64,000 nt of DNA from Chrysopilus asiliformis (Eukaryota > Arthropoda > Insecta > Diptera > Rhagionidae), in contig OZ035960.1 of NCBI GenBank assembly GCA_964034945.1, positions 73,715,585 through 73,779,584 of the forward strand. Direction: 5' to 3'. Both the position numbers and the translations under genes were made by a program. Positions 52,691 through 64,000 of this stretch are shown piece after piece. Positions within the stretch are counted from its first letter, which is position 1. Each line of letters starts with the position of its first letter. The notes beneath the pieces were generated by a model that had not been told where the DNA came from, did no database searches, and saw only the letters and a program-made list of their open reading frames with translations.

Positions 52691-52889
52691 AAGTAGTGAA
52701 AATATTGTATTGTCATCGGACTTATATAAGTGTGCAAAATTTCAAGTCAATCGGACAAGTGGAAGTGGGTCAAAATTGGGTTGCAAGATTTGATCTGACA
52801 GACAGACAAACAGACAGACACGAAGGCAAGCTAAATAAAAGCTTTTAAAAAACAATTTCGCCAGCCAATATAATTTAAATTTAAGCGTA

Positions 52890-53679
52890 CAGTAATCCCC
52901 CGCTTTACGGACGGGATGCGTTCTACGGAAACTGTCCGTATATCGAAAATCCGTAAAACGAAACCTATTTTAGTATGAGATTGTACTGGGAATAAATAGA
53001 TGTGTTCCAATCAATAGAAATGTTCGTAAAAAGAAACCTATTTTAGTATAAGATCGTATTAAAAATAGATAGATGCGTACCAAAAAAATCCGTAATACGA
53101 AACAGATTAGTATAATATATTAAAATAATTATTTAACCACTAGAATAATGAGAAAACTATATAATTATAGAAAAAAAATATTTATACTACTTGAAATGGA
53201 GCATAAATCAATTGAATATGTTAAAACCAACAAAATATTATGGGACAAATCATGCCGCGGACAAAAAAACGTAGCTGTTTCTACATAGGTTTCTGCTAGT
53301 TTCGTCAGAATTCAAATTTCATTGTGGGACAGAAAGCAGATTCTGCTTCTGCTGCTGCCCAATTGGAGTTCTCGCTTAAGAATAGCAAATAGATTTTTTA
53401 AAAATACACCGCACTGCAGTTTTTTATTGCCTTTTTTTAATTCTCTTTTGTGTATACACAAAATGTGTCAGAAATTTCGGAGAAATTAAGTATGTACATT
53501 TACAATAAATACAACATAATTATGGAGGACTTTTTCTTGATTTTTTTGTGATTCAAAAAAAAATTTTTTGTCCGTAATAGCGAATTTTTTCATCCGTATA
53601 GCGAATTTGTTCCTATATTAGTCATGTCCGTAACTTCGAATTTCCGTAAAACGAGCGTCCGTATAGCGGGGGATTACTG
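52890..53679. mobile_element. pogo-type MITE, 790 bp
   Basis: Ends CAGTAATCCCCCGCTTTACG / CGCTATACGGACGC reversed and GGGGGATTACTG, with TA on both sides. GTCCGTA-TCGAA words are repeated near both ends. No transposase. Confidence 0.85.
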
Positions 53680-53681
53680 TA

Positions 53682-56212
53682 CTCACTATTTGAATACCAC
53701 TAATATCTCTTTTCAAACTTGCATAAATTTTACTGGCTGCCTATTGAGGATGTGCGCACACTCTCAGCTTGATCTTTGATCGCTCGTTCGTTCGGATTTT
53801 ATCCTTCTTTTTTTTTGTTTTGCTAAAAAAGAACTAAATGGCGAAATTAGTTTGGGAAACAAAAAAATTACAAAAGGAACCACACTTTCCTTGAACACAA
53901 AATTTTGCTCGAGAAATTCCTCGTTAATCGAATCAAAATGAAAGCGCTGAATGGCACTCCAAATGCGCGCCTTTTCCTTTTTGGAACTATGCGTTTGGCC
54001 GATTCCAGTCCAATTATGCAGAACTCAATTTCGGCCAAGACGATAAGAAAATTTTACCAAAAATCGACGATCTTAATGATTCTTGTTCGATGGAGCCTTT
54101 CTCTGGATCTGATCTTTATTTTAGGAATTTCCTAAGGTTTCCGGCGCCCAGTTTTGTTTGAAATTCACCGTTCGACGAACGGTAACTTCTGGTATTTCTG
54201 AAGGTCTTTTGGGCATGAAACGGAGGTCGGTATTCGCACCGCGTGGGTGCTGCAAAAATTGCGTTTTCCACATGTACAAGCCACCGATTTACACCTATGC
54301 CGCGTGTATTTATTCTTTTGCACAAGAAACCCGTCTTTTACGTTAAAATGTGGCCGAGTTCTGATTGATTTCAGTCGCCGAATCGAACTATCAGAAAAAC
54401 ATATTTTGGTACTTCCAGATTTCACTAAAAAGGCAATAAAAAAACTCACCAGACTCCAGCAAGGAAATTAAAAACATCGAATTCGGGCAACAATTGTTAC
54501 CGGCCCGAAACCACTTTCCTTATTTCTTTTTACACCCACACTTTTAGCCCCCGGAAACCTTACTGATCATGGAATTGATCAAAAAGTACCTTTGGAGTGA
54601 CCAACGAGGCTTTTTCCCAACCCTACACTGGTTTTAAGATTGGTACTTTAAGTTATTATCCATCTTCACCATTACCCTCTGAAACTCCAATCATACATCG
54701 CACAATCTATGCACTAAATTATTATTATCGCCCCTAAATCGGATTAGTTTAATTTCTATTAAATTTCCCTACTTATTGTGTCATTTTTACTGTCGCGTTA
54801 ATGATTTACTTTTGGGAAATTTAACGTTCAAATTTTTACAGCCAAGACTGTAGGATCTTTTAAGTGGCTTAGTCAATACTCAAACCCATGATATGGTTCC
54901 GGCAAGTGCAGAGCCGTATTAACAAGTTTGAGCGCCCTGGGCTAAATAAAATTTTGCACCCTTACATAGTTTTATTGTAAAAATTAAATTTTATTTTTTA
55001 AAATACTCTTTAATTCAAAACACAGTACTAACTTAAATTACAGATACGCTAAATATAAAGAAAATTTAAAAAAACAAAGCAGTCATTGGGCCTGCCGACA
55101 GAAGTGATAACCTTAAACTATGAAATAACAGACTTTTTTTGGATTTTGAAATTATTTGTAGTATCAAAAATTAATATTTCATAATTTGTAAATTAAAATC
55201 ATTAACATTAGTCTGGTTTTCACATCTATCGCCACTCCGAGGAACAATTACCAGTGACGTGGCGTGCTGCTTTCAGTAGGGTGTTCAATATTAACCCTTT
55301 CAGAACTGAATTATTTTTTTAAAAAATTTGGTTGTGATAAAATTTGTGTTGATAAAGTGGGTAAATAAGAGTAAGAAAATATTGAAAAAAAAATCCAAGG
55401 TCTATTACTGTTTTCGATAGCTTGTAATGTGTACAAACGTTCGCAACCGGTCTCAAATACGAAATAATCTTATGAAATTGTTATATTTGGGAACAACTTT
55501 AATGTGTACAAATGTAACCACCGGGTCTGAAAGAGTTAAGTTTCTGTTAAATGATATAGACGTCTACTCTTAGTTTTATCCAGGATCACGTCCGGGACGT
55601 GATAGACGAAGATCCAATTTTTCCTCGATATTTAATTGAGAAAATGGTTTCTCAAACAATTTTTCGATTGCGCATCCGCATTCACAAGCCATAATATTAA
55701 ATTAATTATTTCTCATACACAAAAGCCAACTGAACACCTGTAAAATCAGAAACCGACTGAGCTGATGACCAAGCAATATTGCTGTTTTGCTTGGCACACA
55801 CACCCACACGCATCAGCACGTCAGCCGAACGGCCATACGATGGTCGGTTTTCTATTGTCGGGTTTCGCAGCATCGCCATAGTATAAGGAAACATAGTAAA
55901 AACTCTGCCGAACAAATTTTCGACAAATTTCCCCGTCGAAGGGGGGGGGGAAAGGTCCCTATCATTTACTAGCTACGGCCTAAAAGTTATTTACTTTTAG
56001 ACTAGGGAGCACGAAGCAAAGAGAATCATTTTCGTCGTATCTATTCAATGAGATGGAGGAATCGAATGGATAATTTTTTTGCGTGTTACATCGGATCCTC
56101 TTGCTTCCTCTCACGGTGGAAAAATTTTCTCTAAAAATTTGTTCTAAGAGTTTATTCTCTAGATTCTTTTTTCTCTGGCATCGCGGCCAGCAGCAAGCAA
56201 CATCGCATCGGT
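53682..56212. other. no confident gene; degraded sequence
   Basis: A plus-strand stretch at 54000-54150 reads FGQDDKKILPKIDDLNDSCS and may be old coding sequence, but I cannot name it. GCGCCCTGGGCTAAATAAA at 54940 looks like a transposon end, yet I could not pair it. Otherwise nothing supported. Confidence 0.4.
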
Positions 56213-56290
56213 TCGCCGTGCGGCTTTTTCTGGAGCACCCAAATTCATCGTTGTGTGCGGCTTTTTCTGGAGCACCCAAATTCATCGTTG
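56213..56290. repeat. two-copy tandem duplication of about 36 bp
   Basis: GCGGCTTTTTCTGGAGCACC plus CAAATTCATCGTTGTGT occurs twice in a row. Confidence 0.9.
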
Positions 56291-56360
56291 TGTGCGGTTA
56301 TTTCTTGTGAACTTTGTGTGCGGTGAAACGTTTTTTATTATAGACTTTTACTTAGTCAGC

Positions 56361-56631
56361 TTGGCCTTAGCTTGGCCCCAGATTGACGAAATAGTGGCGC
56401 TTTTAATGCGAAACTAGCCTCTACGAGGCCTGCTCTAAAGTTATCATGTCACAAACCGTTGTTTGGAGAAAAAGTAGTAAGTGCTAGAAGACCGCAAAAG
56501 ATTTCGCCAGCACTTAGTGTTTTTCTCCCAAAAAATAGTTTGTAACGTGATAACACTAGGGTAGGTTATCACTCGTAGACGCCTAGTTTCGTACTAAAAG
56601 CCCACTGTTTGGCCAAGCTCAGGCCAAGCTA
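56361..56631. mobile_element. hairpin MITE, AGCTTGGCC ends
   Basis: AGCTTGGCCTTAGCTTGGCC at the left is mirrored by GGCCAAGCTCAGGCCAAGCT at the right. The arms pair loosely through CGAAACTAG and TAACACTAGGG words. A closer inverted copy of the left arm is at 57655-57800. Confidence 0.7.
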
Positions 56632-56764
56632 GTTTTATTTTAAAATTGGTCAATATTTAAATTTTTCGTTTGATTGAATTTACTGAAATATCTTATGTGA
56701 ACAATTTTTTCAAATATTTCGAGAACCGTTACAGATATTTTTACCCGCGAAGAAAAAATTTCCC

Positions 56765-57577
56765 TTCCGGGCGTCCACTATATTGTATACCTATATAACG
56801 AACGTCCAGTATAGCGAACAGCAGTTTCGAATTATTATTACGTATTATTATTATATTATTGTATTATTATTATTATTAGCATCTCTATAGTGAAAGACGA
56901 AAAATTTTGTTATTCTATATAACGAAAAACTATTTGTTTCGTAAATAATGTGTGTTATACGTGAAACCGTCGCGAAAAATTAAACTTTTAAGGTAATGTA
57001 ATCAGTTTAAGTGGGATTTGTAACGCTTATACATACATTAAAGCATTATCCCACTTAAGAATAAATCGTATTAAAATTTACCTCAATCTAAAATCTCATT
57101 ATGATAATGTTCATAAAAACATACAGCCATGTTCAAAAGTGTTAGGCACCCCCATTTTTTACAAAGAAATCATAGATTTTGATAGAGCATTTGTGGAGTA
57201 TTTTGAAGAAAAATATCCGGAAACACAAAAATAACATCAGAAGATACCCTGAAAAGGGCTATTCAGGAGGAATGGGATTTTATAAGTGTCGACACGAAAA
57301 TAGGCTTGTAGCGACAATGCCGAAAAGACTCGCTGCTGTAATAAGGGCTAGGGGTGAGCCCACCTAATATTAGTCAGATAAATAAATTTTGATATTCTAA
57401 AATCACATTGTTTCACTGTGGATATAATAACACGTAAACAGGAAAAAATCGATTTTGAAATGGTGCCTAACACTTTTGAACATGGCTGTATGTTGATCTT
57501 TAATGCGCATTCCGTTATAACGAACCCGATTTAACGTACGGGCTGAACATTAGGTCGATATATTGGGCCTCCACTGT
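56765..57577. mobile_element. possible Tigger-type MITE
   Basis: TATAACGAACGTCCAGTATAGCG words lie on the left. TATAACGAACCCGATTTAACG and the end GGCCTCCACTGTA lie on the right, where the last word resembles a pogo terminus. The left end is degraded. Confidence 0.5.
57124..57488 (+). mobile_element. deleted Tc1-type element, 365 bp
   Basis: Ends CAGCCATGTTCAAAAGTGTT / AACACTTTTGAACATGGCTG are flanked by TA. Inside, 57179-57367 keeps the transposase end: IEHLWSILKKNIRKHKNN (after the third catalytic block), NRLVATMPKRLAAVIRARG. Everything upstream of that is deleted. Confidence 0.88.
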
Positions 57578-57654
57578 ATTTTGAAGTCACTGAGTTTCAG
57601 TTCATACAAAATTATTGGGCAAAGTGACTGTATTACCGAAGATAGAGGTAAATC

Positions 57655-57800
57655 TTTTGCGGTCTTCTAGCACTTACTACTTTTTCTCCAAACAACGGTT
57701 TGTGACATGATAACTTTAGAGCAGGCCTCGTAGAGGCTAGTTTCGCATTAAAAGCGCCACTATTTGGTCAATCTGGGGCCAAGCTAAGGCCAAGCTAGTT
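57655..57800. repeat. inverted partner of 56361-56510
   Basis: CTTTTGCGGTCTTCTAGCAC to GGCCAAGCTAAGGCCAAGCT mirrors the left arm of the hairpin MITE at about 95 percent by eye. Confidence 0.85.
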
Positions 57801-57882
57801 TCACCTTAAAATTTCACCATATTTAAGTTTTTCGTATTTTAGTTGTAATTTTTTATACAATCTGTTGTTCTATTCTAACATA

Positions 57883-58664
57883 CACTGTAGAAAATGGATT
57901 TGAATTTAAACCGAAAAATGGGGTAAAAACGGGGTAAATTTGCAAAAACGTCGTAAAATTTCGAAAAAAAATCAGAATTTAGCTCGCACACCATTTAAGT
58001 TGTAAAATCACCCAAAAAACATTAATCTTACACTAGAAATAGGGTAATTTTAAACCTTGCGTAAAATTTCGACCAATATTTGTATTTTTACTCTCATTTT
58101 GGTGTAAAAACACGCTCGCAGGGTATTTTTGCATTATTGTACGGACCATTTAACCTTAACCTTATAATTCGCATAAGGTTTGTGGCATCGAAGTATAAAT
58201 ACTCGAATTGAGTTTTACTCTACCAAAATCCTGTGTGGCGCCTGCCACATGGCAGACATGCCCGGGAAATTTGGATGTGAAAACATCCGCAAAAATAATA
58301 TAATATTTTTTTTTTCAGACCGTATAAGCCGAGAAATTCTAATACAATTTTCGGTGTAATTTTAAACAAAAAATTTCGTAAAATTACACCTTTAAGACGC
58401 GGTTTTGCTACCAAATAGGAGGAAAATTACAACAAAAATGTGGTAATTTTAAACATCCATGTCGTAAAATTACACCCGTATTGTACTTTTACTTCTTATT
58501 TAGCTTAAAGTTCCCCCGTAAAAGAGGCTTTTGTACGCCACAAAATGAGTAAAAATGCATAGCTTTTAAGCCATTACGACTCGGTGTAATTTTACCCCTA
58601 TTATCGTAGGAAAATGGTTTCCTACGATAATAGGGGTAAAATTACAATAAAATTTTCTAGAGTG
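57883..58664 (+). mobile_element. CACTSTAGAAAAT MITE, copy 1
   Basis: Ends CACTGTAGAAAATGG and TTTTCTAGAGTG, with TA on both sides (57881-57882, 58665-58666). 782 bp. It contains TAAAATTAC/GTAATTTTA words throughout and a hairpin, CTATTATCGTAGG-AAAATGGTTT-CCTACGATAATAG (58600-58636). No gene. Confidence 0.85.
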
Positions 58665-58739
58665 TAGGTTGTCTTTAAACTTTGATCGACGTACATATTG
58701 TGTGACACAAGGAGGTAATAGTAAGCCTCGTAGAGACTA

Positions 58740-59532
58740 CACTCTAGAAAATTTTATTGTAATTTTACCCCTATTATCGTAGGAAACCATTTTCCTACGA
58801 TAATAGGGGTAAAATTACACCGAGTCGTAATGGCTTAAAAGCTATGCATTTTTACTCATTTTGTGGCGTACAAAAGCCACTTTTAAGGGGGAACTTTAAA
58901 CTAAAAAAGAAGTAAAAGTACAATACTGGTGTAATTTTACGACATGGATGTTTAAAATTACCACATTTTTGTTGTAATTTTCCTCCTATTTGGTAGCAAA
59001 ACCAACATTTTTTGTTTAAAAGTACACCGAAAATGGTATTAGAATTTCTCGGCTTATAGGTCTGCAAAAACAAAAATAATACAACAAATTATTATATTAT
59101 TTTACGGATGTTTTCACATCCAAACTCCCCCCCAACAGGTCGGGCATGTCTGCCCTGAAAACCCATGTGGCAGGCGCCACACAGGATTTTGGTAGAGTAA
59201 AGCTCGATTCGAGTATTTATACTCCGATTCCACAAACCTTATGCGAATTATAAGGTTAAGGTTAAATTGTCCGTACAATAATGTAAAAATACCCTGCGAG
59301 CGTGTTTTTACACCAAAATGAGAGTAAAAATACGAATATTGGTCGAAATTTTACGTAAGGTTTAAAATTACCCTATTTCTAGTGTAAGATTAATGTTTTT
59401 TTGGGTGAGTTTACAACTTAAATGGTGTGCGAGCTAAATTCTGATTTTTTTCGAAATTTTACGACGTTTTTGCAAATTTACCCCGTTTGTACCCCATTTT
59501 TCGGTTTAAATTCAAATTCATTTTCTACAGTG
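58740..59532 (-). mobile_element. CACTSTAGAAAAT MITE, copy 2, inverted
   Basis: Starts CACTCTAGAAAATTTT, ends TTTTCTACAGTG, with TA on both sides. 793 bp. It is a reverse-oriented copy of 57883-58664, 75 bp away, with scattered differences. Together they make a 1.65-kb palindrome. Confidence 0.85.
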
Positions 59533-59777
59533 TAGTTAGGCCCTATATTCACCATTAACATGAGTTTTTTTAAAATAATGTATCAATCGGGTTATTTACT
59601 TTAATAAAAAAAGTATGACTTCAAAAAAATGTATACAATTTTACTGTGTCATACCTTTTTTAATTGTATAAATTATTGTATTTTGAATTCTATAACTCCA
59701 ACATCCACACATTTTTATACACATTCACACATATTTATACACATTCACACATATTTAGATATTCGCGATTGGCATGA

Positions 59778-60060
59778 TTAGTAAATCTCCCTGGGAAAAG
59801 CATTTCTATATTTTATTTCAATTTTCAAGACCTTTTTAGACATAAGAAAAGTTGAAATTAAAAACAACAAAATTCTAGCTATTGACACAAATAAATTACC
59901 TGAGAGGACAACGTATATTTGCCCGTGGGAGAAAACGGGCTCGTACCACACAATCCCCACTTTGTCAAATGTCTGACCTTGAGATTTGTTGATGGTCATG
60001 GAAAACGCAGGTCGAATGGGAAAATACAATATAATAATAGCTTTGCCAAAATTTTCCGCT
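59778..60060 (-). pseudogene. Helitron helicase, C-terminal fragment
   Basis: The frame reads [40 protein letters not shown] and SGNLFVSI: motifs V and VI of PIF1-type helicases as found at the end of Helitron Rep-helicase proteins. The usual SR after the VAL box is changed. Upstream helicase and Rep domains are absent. No Helitron 3' hairpin-CTRR end was identified. Confidence 0.78.
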
Positions 60061-60243
60061 TATAATTAATCATTAAAGTTAAATTTCCAACAACGGCAGA
60101 GTATTGAAAAACTAAGTTATTTACATAAGTTTTAATGAAAACTTCATTTCATTAAAACTTATGTAAGTTTATTTGAGTAAAATTATGAAATCAAATTTAT
60201 TATTTTTTACATCGAATTGACCATTCCTTAGATTTTTTAGATA

Positions 60244-61241
60244 CAGTTAAACCTGTATAAGCCGGGCCCTGTATACGCCGGAAACCTACCTAAGCCGAAT
60301 AGTTTTCAAGTCCCGTGATTTTGAAGTGGTTTTCCATGAATCTGGATAAGCCGGAACCTGCTTAACGCGAACCCGGACATAATTTTTTTTGTATAAGCCG
60401 GAAACTTTTTTCTATATAAAAATGTGTTTAGAGTTAGTAGACCATTTCTAAAGCATAGAACAAATCGCCCGATCAAAAAATTAGTTACAGTAGTGTGTTT
60501 AGCATGACATAAAAATTTGATTTGCCCTAGTCAGTGGGTAAATCGGAATATTTGGTCTCCCCTCCCCCATACAAATAAAAAAGATTTTAGGATTTTTTGA
60601 AAAATACTTTGAGCCAAAAAGGTTCTAAAGACCAAAATAAATTTATAGTTTGAATTCTAATTGGAGTTCTATCAACATTTTAACAGAAAAATCAATGTAA
60701 AATGATTTTGTTCGTTTCCAAGCTCCGGAAGGGTTATTCAAACCCACAGCAATAGTTTATGCTAAAAACCATATCCGCAAGTTTTGAAAATGCATAAAAT
60801 CTTGCACAAAGTTATTAACTTATGTTATAAAAAGACGCTTCAAGTAGATCTTGTTTCAGCAAGGAGAAGGGAGACATAGTTTAGAGGAAAAATTTCTTTC
60901 ATAAAAACGTCAGACAACAGTTTTTTTTTCATCTCTCGTCTCTAATTGAAATCAATTCGAAATCTTCCTACTTTTTATTGTCACATGTATGACGAAGAAA
61001 CATATTTTTTTATAAACCGGATCATTGTTCAAGAACTGGGACATTTTTAGGCTCAAAAGTAATGCACAAATTCAAAAATTTACACTACGAGGTTTCATCG
61101 CATAGTTTTGTATATAGTTACATTATCGTTAAACAAAATAAAAACCCGTGTTTTTTACTCCAACCTGTATAAGCCAGAAATCTGTCTCAGCCGGACAAAT
61201 TTCTTGGTTCTGTGCGAGTCTGGCTAAAACAGGTTTTCCTG
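60244..61241. mobile_element. pogo-type MITE, 998 bp
   Basis: Ends CAGTTAAACCTGTATAAGCC and GGCTAAAACAGGTTTTCCTG, with TA on both sides. GTATAAGCCGGAA words are repeated at 60245-60410 and 61165-61230. No gene. Confidence 0.82.
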
Positions 61242-61570
61242 TATTGGATCATTTCAGATCATTTGATGTTTAACAAAAAAAAATTAATATATGAATATAT
61301 TCAAAACTCGATAAAGCTTCACAAAAATCAAATTTACCACAAAGAAAAACCTCGAAAAATCATTTAAACAAATTTTGTCATGGGACTGAAAAATCTGCAA
61401 TTGGGCCATAGCTTTCCCCGTGTTGCAGTTGGTCTGCCCTTAAAAACTTCGTCCAAATCGGTTGAGTACTTCTCAAATTTTGAACACAAGCCTTAAAACC
61501 TATAAAGTTATTATAATATATGAATAACATTTAAACAATAAAATGAAAAATTTAAAAAAAAAATAATAAT

Positions 61571-61645
61571 CCCACAGGAGGAGTTGAACCCACAGAAACA
61601 TTTACTCGGAGCTAATTATTTCCACGCTACACTATTCAATCACTC
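61571..61645 (-). repeat. tRNA-like segment, SINE or tRNA relic
   Basis: On the minus strand, GGGTTCAACTCC resembles a pol III B box, with a weaker TAGCGTGGAAAT A-box match 38 bp upstream. A paired cloverleaf is not convincing. Confidence 0.4.
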
Positions 61646-61813
61646 AAAAATTCGGTGACGAAAATACGTTTAAAAAACTCTGTTGATTTACCCGTCAAAC
61701 ATAATATTTTTTGAATTTATAAATACGTCAAACACTTTTTTGAATTCATAATTTCGATCAAAGTTTGCTTAATTTGTTGCACCTATAATACATTTAAACA
61801 ACTAATGCCAGAA

Positions 61814-61887
61814 TTGTAAGTGGCTCAATCGCTATGCCTGTTGGGGTGCAAGCTATTGGTCCCCGGTTCGAATCCTATGTGCGGCAA
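61814..61887 (+). repeat. tRNA-like segment, SINE or tRNA pseudogene
   Basis: A-box-like TGGCTCAATCGC and a perfect B box GGTTCGAATCC are spaced as in a tRNA gene. The 3' GTGCGGC has no matching acceptor strand at the 5' side, so a working tRNA is unlikely. Probably the head of a SINE. Confidence 0.55.
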
Positions 61888-61999
61888 TTTTTATTATTTT
61901 TAAAATAAGCTTGTGGGTGAGGGGAGAAGTGGGAGCGGGGTCGACTTATTTAAGAAAAACGATTTTGAAATAAGCGCCTTTAGTATAATAGGATATGTG

Positions 62000-62190
62000 T
62001 TTTTACTTTGCTTTGGTGCGCTGTAAATTGGAGAACACTCGAGTCGGTCGAACGACCGAAAGAGTCGGTATTGCCTTTCGAGTATGTTTCGCTAAGGGGC
62101 GAGTAGGAAAGAAGGCCCCAAGCAATTTTTACTTTGGTTCGCTGTAAAGTGAAGAACACTTGGTTGGTCGAAAGATCGAAAGATAAAGAA
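62000..62190. repeat. imperfect direct repeats
   Basis: CTTTGGTGCGCTGTAAATTG at 62009 and CTTTGGTTCGCTGTAAAGTG at 62133, each followed by GAACACT and a GTCGAACGACCGAAAG-type word. Confidence 0.7.
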
Positions 62191-62275
62191 ACATGTTGGT
62201 AATGTAGGGTGCGGGTGCTTTAGGCAACCATTGCCATTGGTAAATTGTCGAAAGAATTGGCACAAAAAAAAGAAA

Positions 62276-63020
62276 TTAATTAACAATAGATTTCCGATAC
62301 ATATTGGATTTCAGTAGGGTGTGCAGTGAACACCCTCGCACCTTAGAAGAAACGTCACTGATTGGACAGTTCTTTTTAGGAATGGGTAATATTTTTCCAA
62401 TTTTCCGAGGATTAGGAAACTCAGACTTGGTAATAGCCGTATTTAAAATATGAACAATAACATTACCGATTGCAGGAAATAATAGCTTGACAAATTTTAA
62501 TGATATTTGATCTATGCCTACTGCTTCTGACTTAATGTTATAAAGAGCGCGCTGCACTTCAAAAATATCGGTGTTCACCAAGGAGAGACTATCTTCTGCT
62601 TCCTCACTAGGGTTGATTTCTAAAAAGTCAGACTCGGGACTGCTAGCTGTGAAGTAGGTTATAAGTTCATCGGGTTCGATGTTAATAGTAAATGAAGTTG
62701 ACTTCACTGCCCCTAACGTTCTTAATTTTTTTCACAGTTGCGATTTTGGCTGAGTAGTTGAAAGATATGTCTCACTAAACTTCATCTTAGCATCCCTAAC
62801 TAGTCTGTTTACCTTGTTTCGCGCTTTGCAGAATTTTTCCCAGCACAATGAATATCGACATTTTTTATAGCAAGTATAGGCAACATTCCTAGCTTTTTGG
62901 GCAAAAGAGATGTCATTACTAAACCAAGGTGGCTTAACCAATTTATTATTGTAGGTTTCAATAGGAACAAACCGATCAAACAAGTATATCAGCTCATCAA
63001 GCTCCTGAAATGTTTTAATG
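62276..63020 (-). pseudogene. LINE C ORF2 fragment
   Basis: Minus strand. From about 63012: LDELIYLFDRFVPIETYNNK, KPPWFSNDISFAQKARNVAY, YKKCRYSLCWEKFCKARNKV, then after a short frame break TDIFEVQRALYNIKSEAVGI and DQISLKFVKLLFPAIG, the linker and first reverse transcriptase block of a LINE (family wording: S-x-A-x-GxDGI). It ends in PIPKKNCP without the catalytic Asp-Asp region. The endonuclease is also missing. Confidence 0.75.
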
Positions 63021-63113
63021 GCCTAGGTGGAATCACGAAACGAAGAACCCTTACAAGGGAAATTTAAAATGCATATCTCATTCTTTACCGCACATCGTTG
63101 CCCAAAAACTGAA

Positions 63114-63572
63114 TTATTGGTGAGAGTACCTAGATGTCGTTTTTTTCAAACTGTTTACATCATCGACCACAGTGCTGATTTGTTTGTCATGCTCGGAGTA
63201 TTTTTTGTCCAGATCTTCGATCTGTCTCGTAAGGACTCTGAGAGTTTTTTTGTAATCGGCCATATCCGTCGCGATGGAATCAAGTTTATTGTATATCGCT
63301 GTTAAGACATCTCTTCCTTTTTCACTGTTGTGAGAATCGGGTGACGAACATTTTTTACATTTCCATTCGGATTCATCATTTTTAGCTGCTTCAGCTTGGA
63401 ATTCGGCAAAATTAAGGTTTGAGCAGCAGTTGTGGATCCAACGTTTACATTTAGTGCATTCAATACACGGCTCATTACCTACATCTATGGAACATACTGA
63501 GCATATGGTTAGTGCATCTGTTTCAGGAGCAGTTCTCCGTTGTACACGATTATGTTTTCCACTGCCACTCAT
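63114..63572 (-). CDS. LINE C ORF1: PHD-finger protein, truncated (152 aa)
   Basis: Starts MSGSGKHNRVQRR. Residues 24-75 form a PHD-like finger (ICSVCSIDVG, CIECTKCKRWIHNCCSNL, WKCKKCSS). A coiled-coil-like stretch (about 85-145) carries YNKLDSIATDMADYKKTLRV. It stops after KKTTSRYSHQ. Length is half that of LINE B ORF1, and the RNA-binding C-terminal domain is missing, consistent with an internal deletion that joins ORF1 to ORF2. Confidence 0.78.
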   Translation of the reverse strand: MSGSGKHNRVQRRTAPETDALTICSVCSIDVGNEPCIECTKCKRWIHNCCSNLNFAEFQAEAAKNDESEWKCKKCSSPDSHNSEKGRDVLTAIYNKLDSIATDMADYKKTLRVLTRQIEDLDKKYSEHDKQISTVVDDVNSLKKTTSRYSHQ

Positions 63573-64000
63573 TTCAAACAGAATCGTTATAAAAATTAAG
63601 TAATTCTTACCACAGTGCTCTGATATGTCTCACACACACACTCCAATTAAATGACAGCAACCGTAAAAGAAAAAAAACCGCAAACAGCTGACAGCAATCT
63701 CAGCAGCAATCAATAGGCAATTTATTGTGTAGATGACAGAAAACCGTAATTGATGAACAGCAATAAATTACAGCAGCTAACAATTTTTATTTTGGCGGGA
63801 AACCACGCCAAGCGAATTTTCGTGATGATGCAAAATTTTTCACAGGTACTTGACCAATTCCACCAAAAGTTGCAATTGCAAATATCCCTCAGCCAAATAT
63901 TACACAGCAATCCGCCAAAACTTGATGATCGGAACTGTTTATCGGAGGCTGCAATCGCCAAGCGGTAGCAGAATTGAATTGTGAAATAACACTCCAAGTC
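63573..64000. other. probable LINE C 5' region, no further gene
   Basis: CAGCAAT/ACAGCTGACAGCAATC words near 63680-63720. Frames here are short and unlike known families. Confidence 0.4.

Noticed and set aside
53905..54471. Overlapping 60-95 codon frames on both strands
   Set aside because: Possibly old coding sequence, but no motif is recognisable and the frames conflict. Left as unassigned.
61814..61887. A functional tRNA gene
   Set aside because: A and B boxes are present but the acceptor stem does not pair and no clean cloverleaf can be drawn by eye.

Overview
The window is an AT-rich, intron-bearing eukaryotic segment that reads like an insect or other arthropod with a repeat-swollen genome. 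The evidence is short introns with consensus splice sites, one conserved metazoan gene (IFRD1/2-like), and a transposon community typical of arthropods: hAT, PIF/Harbinger, Tigger/pogo, Tc1/mariner, piggyBac, THAP-bearing P-like, Helitron, and CR1/Jockey-type LINEs with PHD-finger ORF1 proteins. I cannot name the species. No bacterial features, operons, CRISPR arrays or rRNA genes are present.

Layout. (a) 0.2-1.7 kb: an IFRD1-like gene on the minus strand. Its best first-exon candidate lies on the opposite strand at 215-248, next to one arm of an inverted repeat whose other arm is at 12.7 kb. (b) 2.4-11.5 kb: two related non-autonomous hAT elements in opposite orientation, sharing an 8-bp target duplication. 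The second is packed with a MITE, a LINE tail and a decayed Harbinger that itself holds a 1.4-kb element. (c) 12.87-16.68 kb: a complete Tigger element whose transposase has lost its tail to a Harbinger derivative. (d) 18.56-27.63 kb: a hAT element with a perfect 8-bp duplication, carrying two head-to-head LINEs. (e) 28.0-34.7 kb: a deleted mariner, a piggyBac MITE, and a third copy of the first hAT family containing a pogo element and a 1.4-kb expansion of an 8-bp repeat. (f) 35-42.3 kb: MITEs, a 970-bp foldback, an unusual array-ended element carrying an intact Tc1, and another foldback. (g) 42.5-50.4 kb: a mariner shell filled with 593-bp tandem units, then a THAP-bearing P-like element that carries a MITE that carries a structurally intact two-gene Harbinger. 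(h) 51-64 kb: a 122-bp satellite, pogo MITEs, a large inverted MITE pair, a Helitron helicase fragment, tRNA-like SINE candidates and a third, deleted PHD-LINE.

Function. Only the IFRD1-like gene is clearly host. The best-preserved mobile genes are the Harbinger pair (transposase plus Myb/SANT-like partner, 45.5-47.8 kb), the Tc1 transposase (38.9-40.0 kb), the Tigger transposase catalytic core (14.9-16.2 kb) and the LINE ORF2 at 19.9-22.7 kb. The LINE at 23.5-27.3 kb is one base away from an open ORF2. Target duplications and uninterrupted sister copies inside the window let much of the insertion order be read directly.
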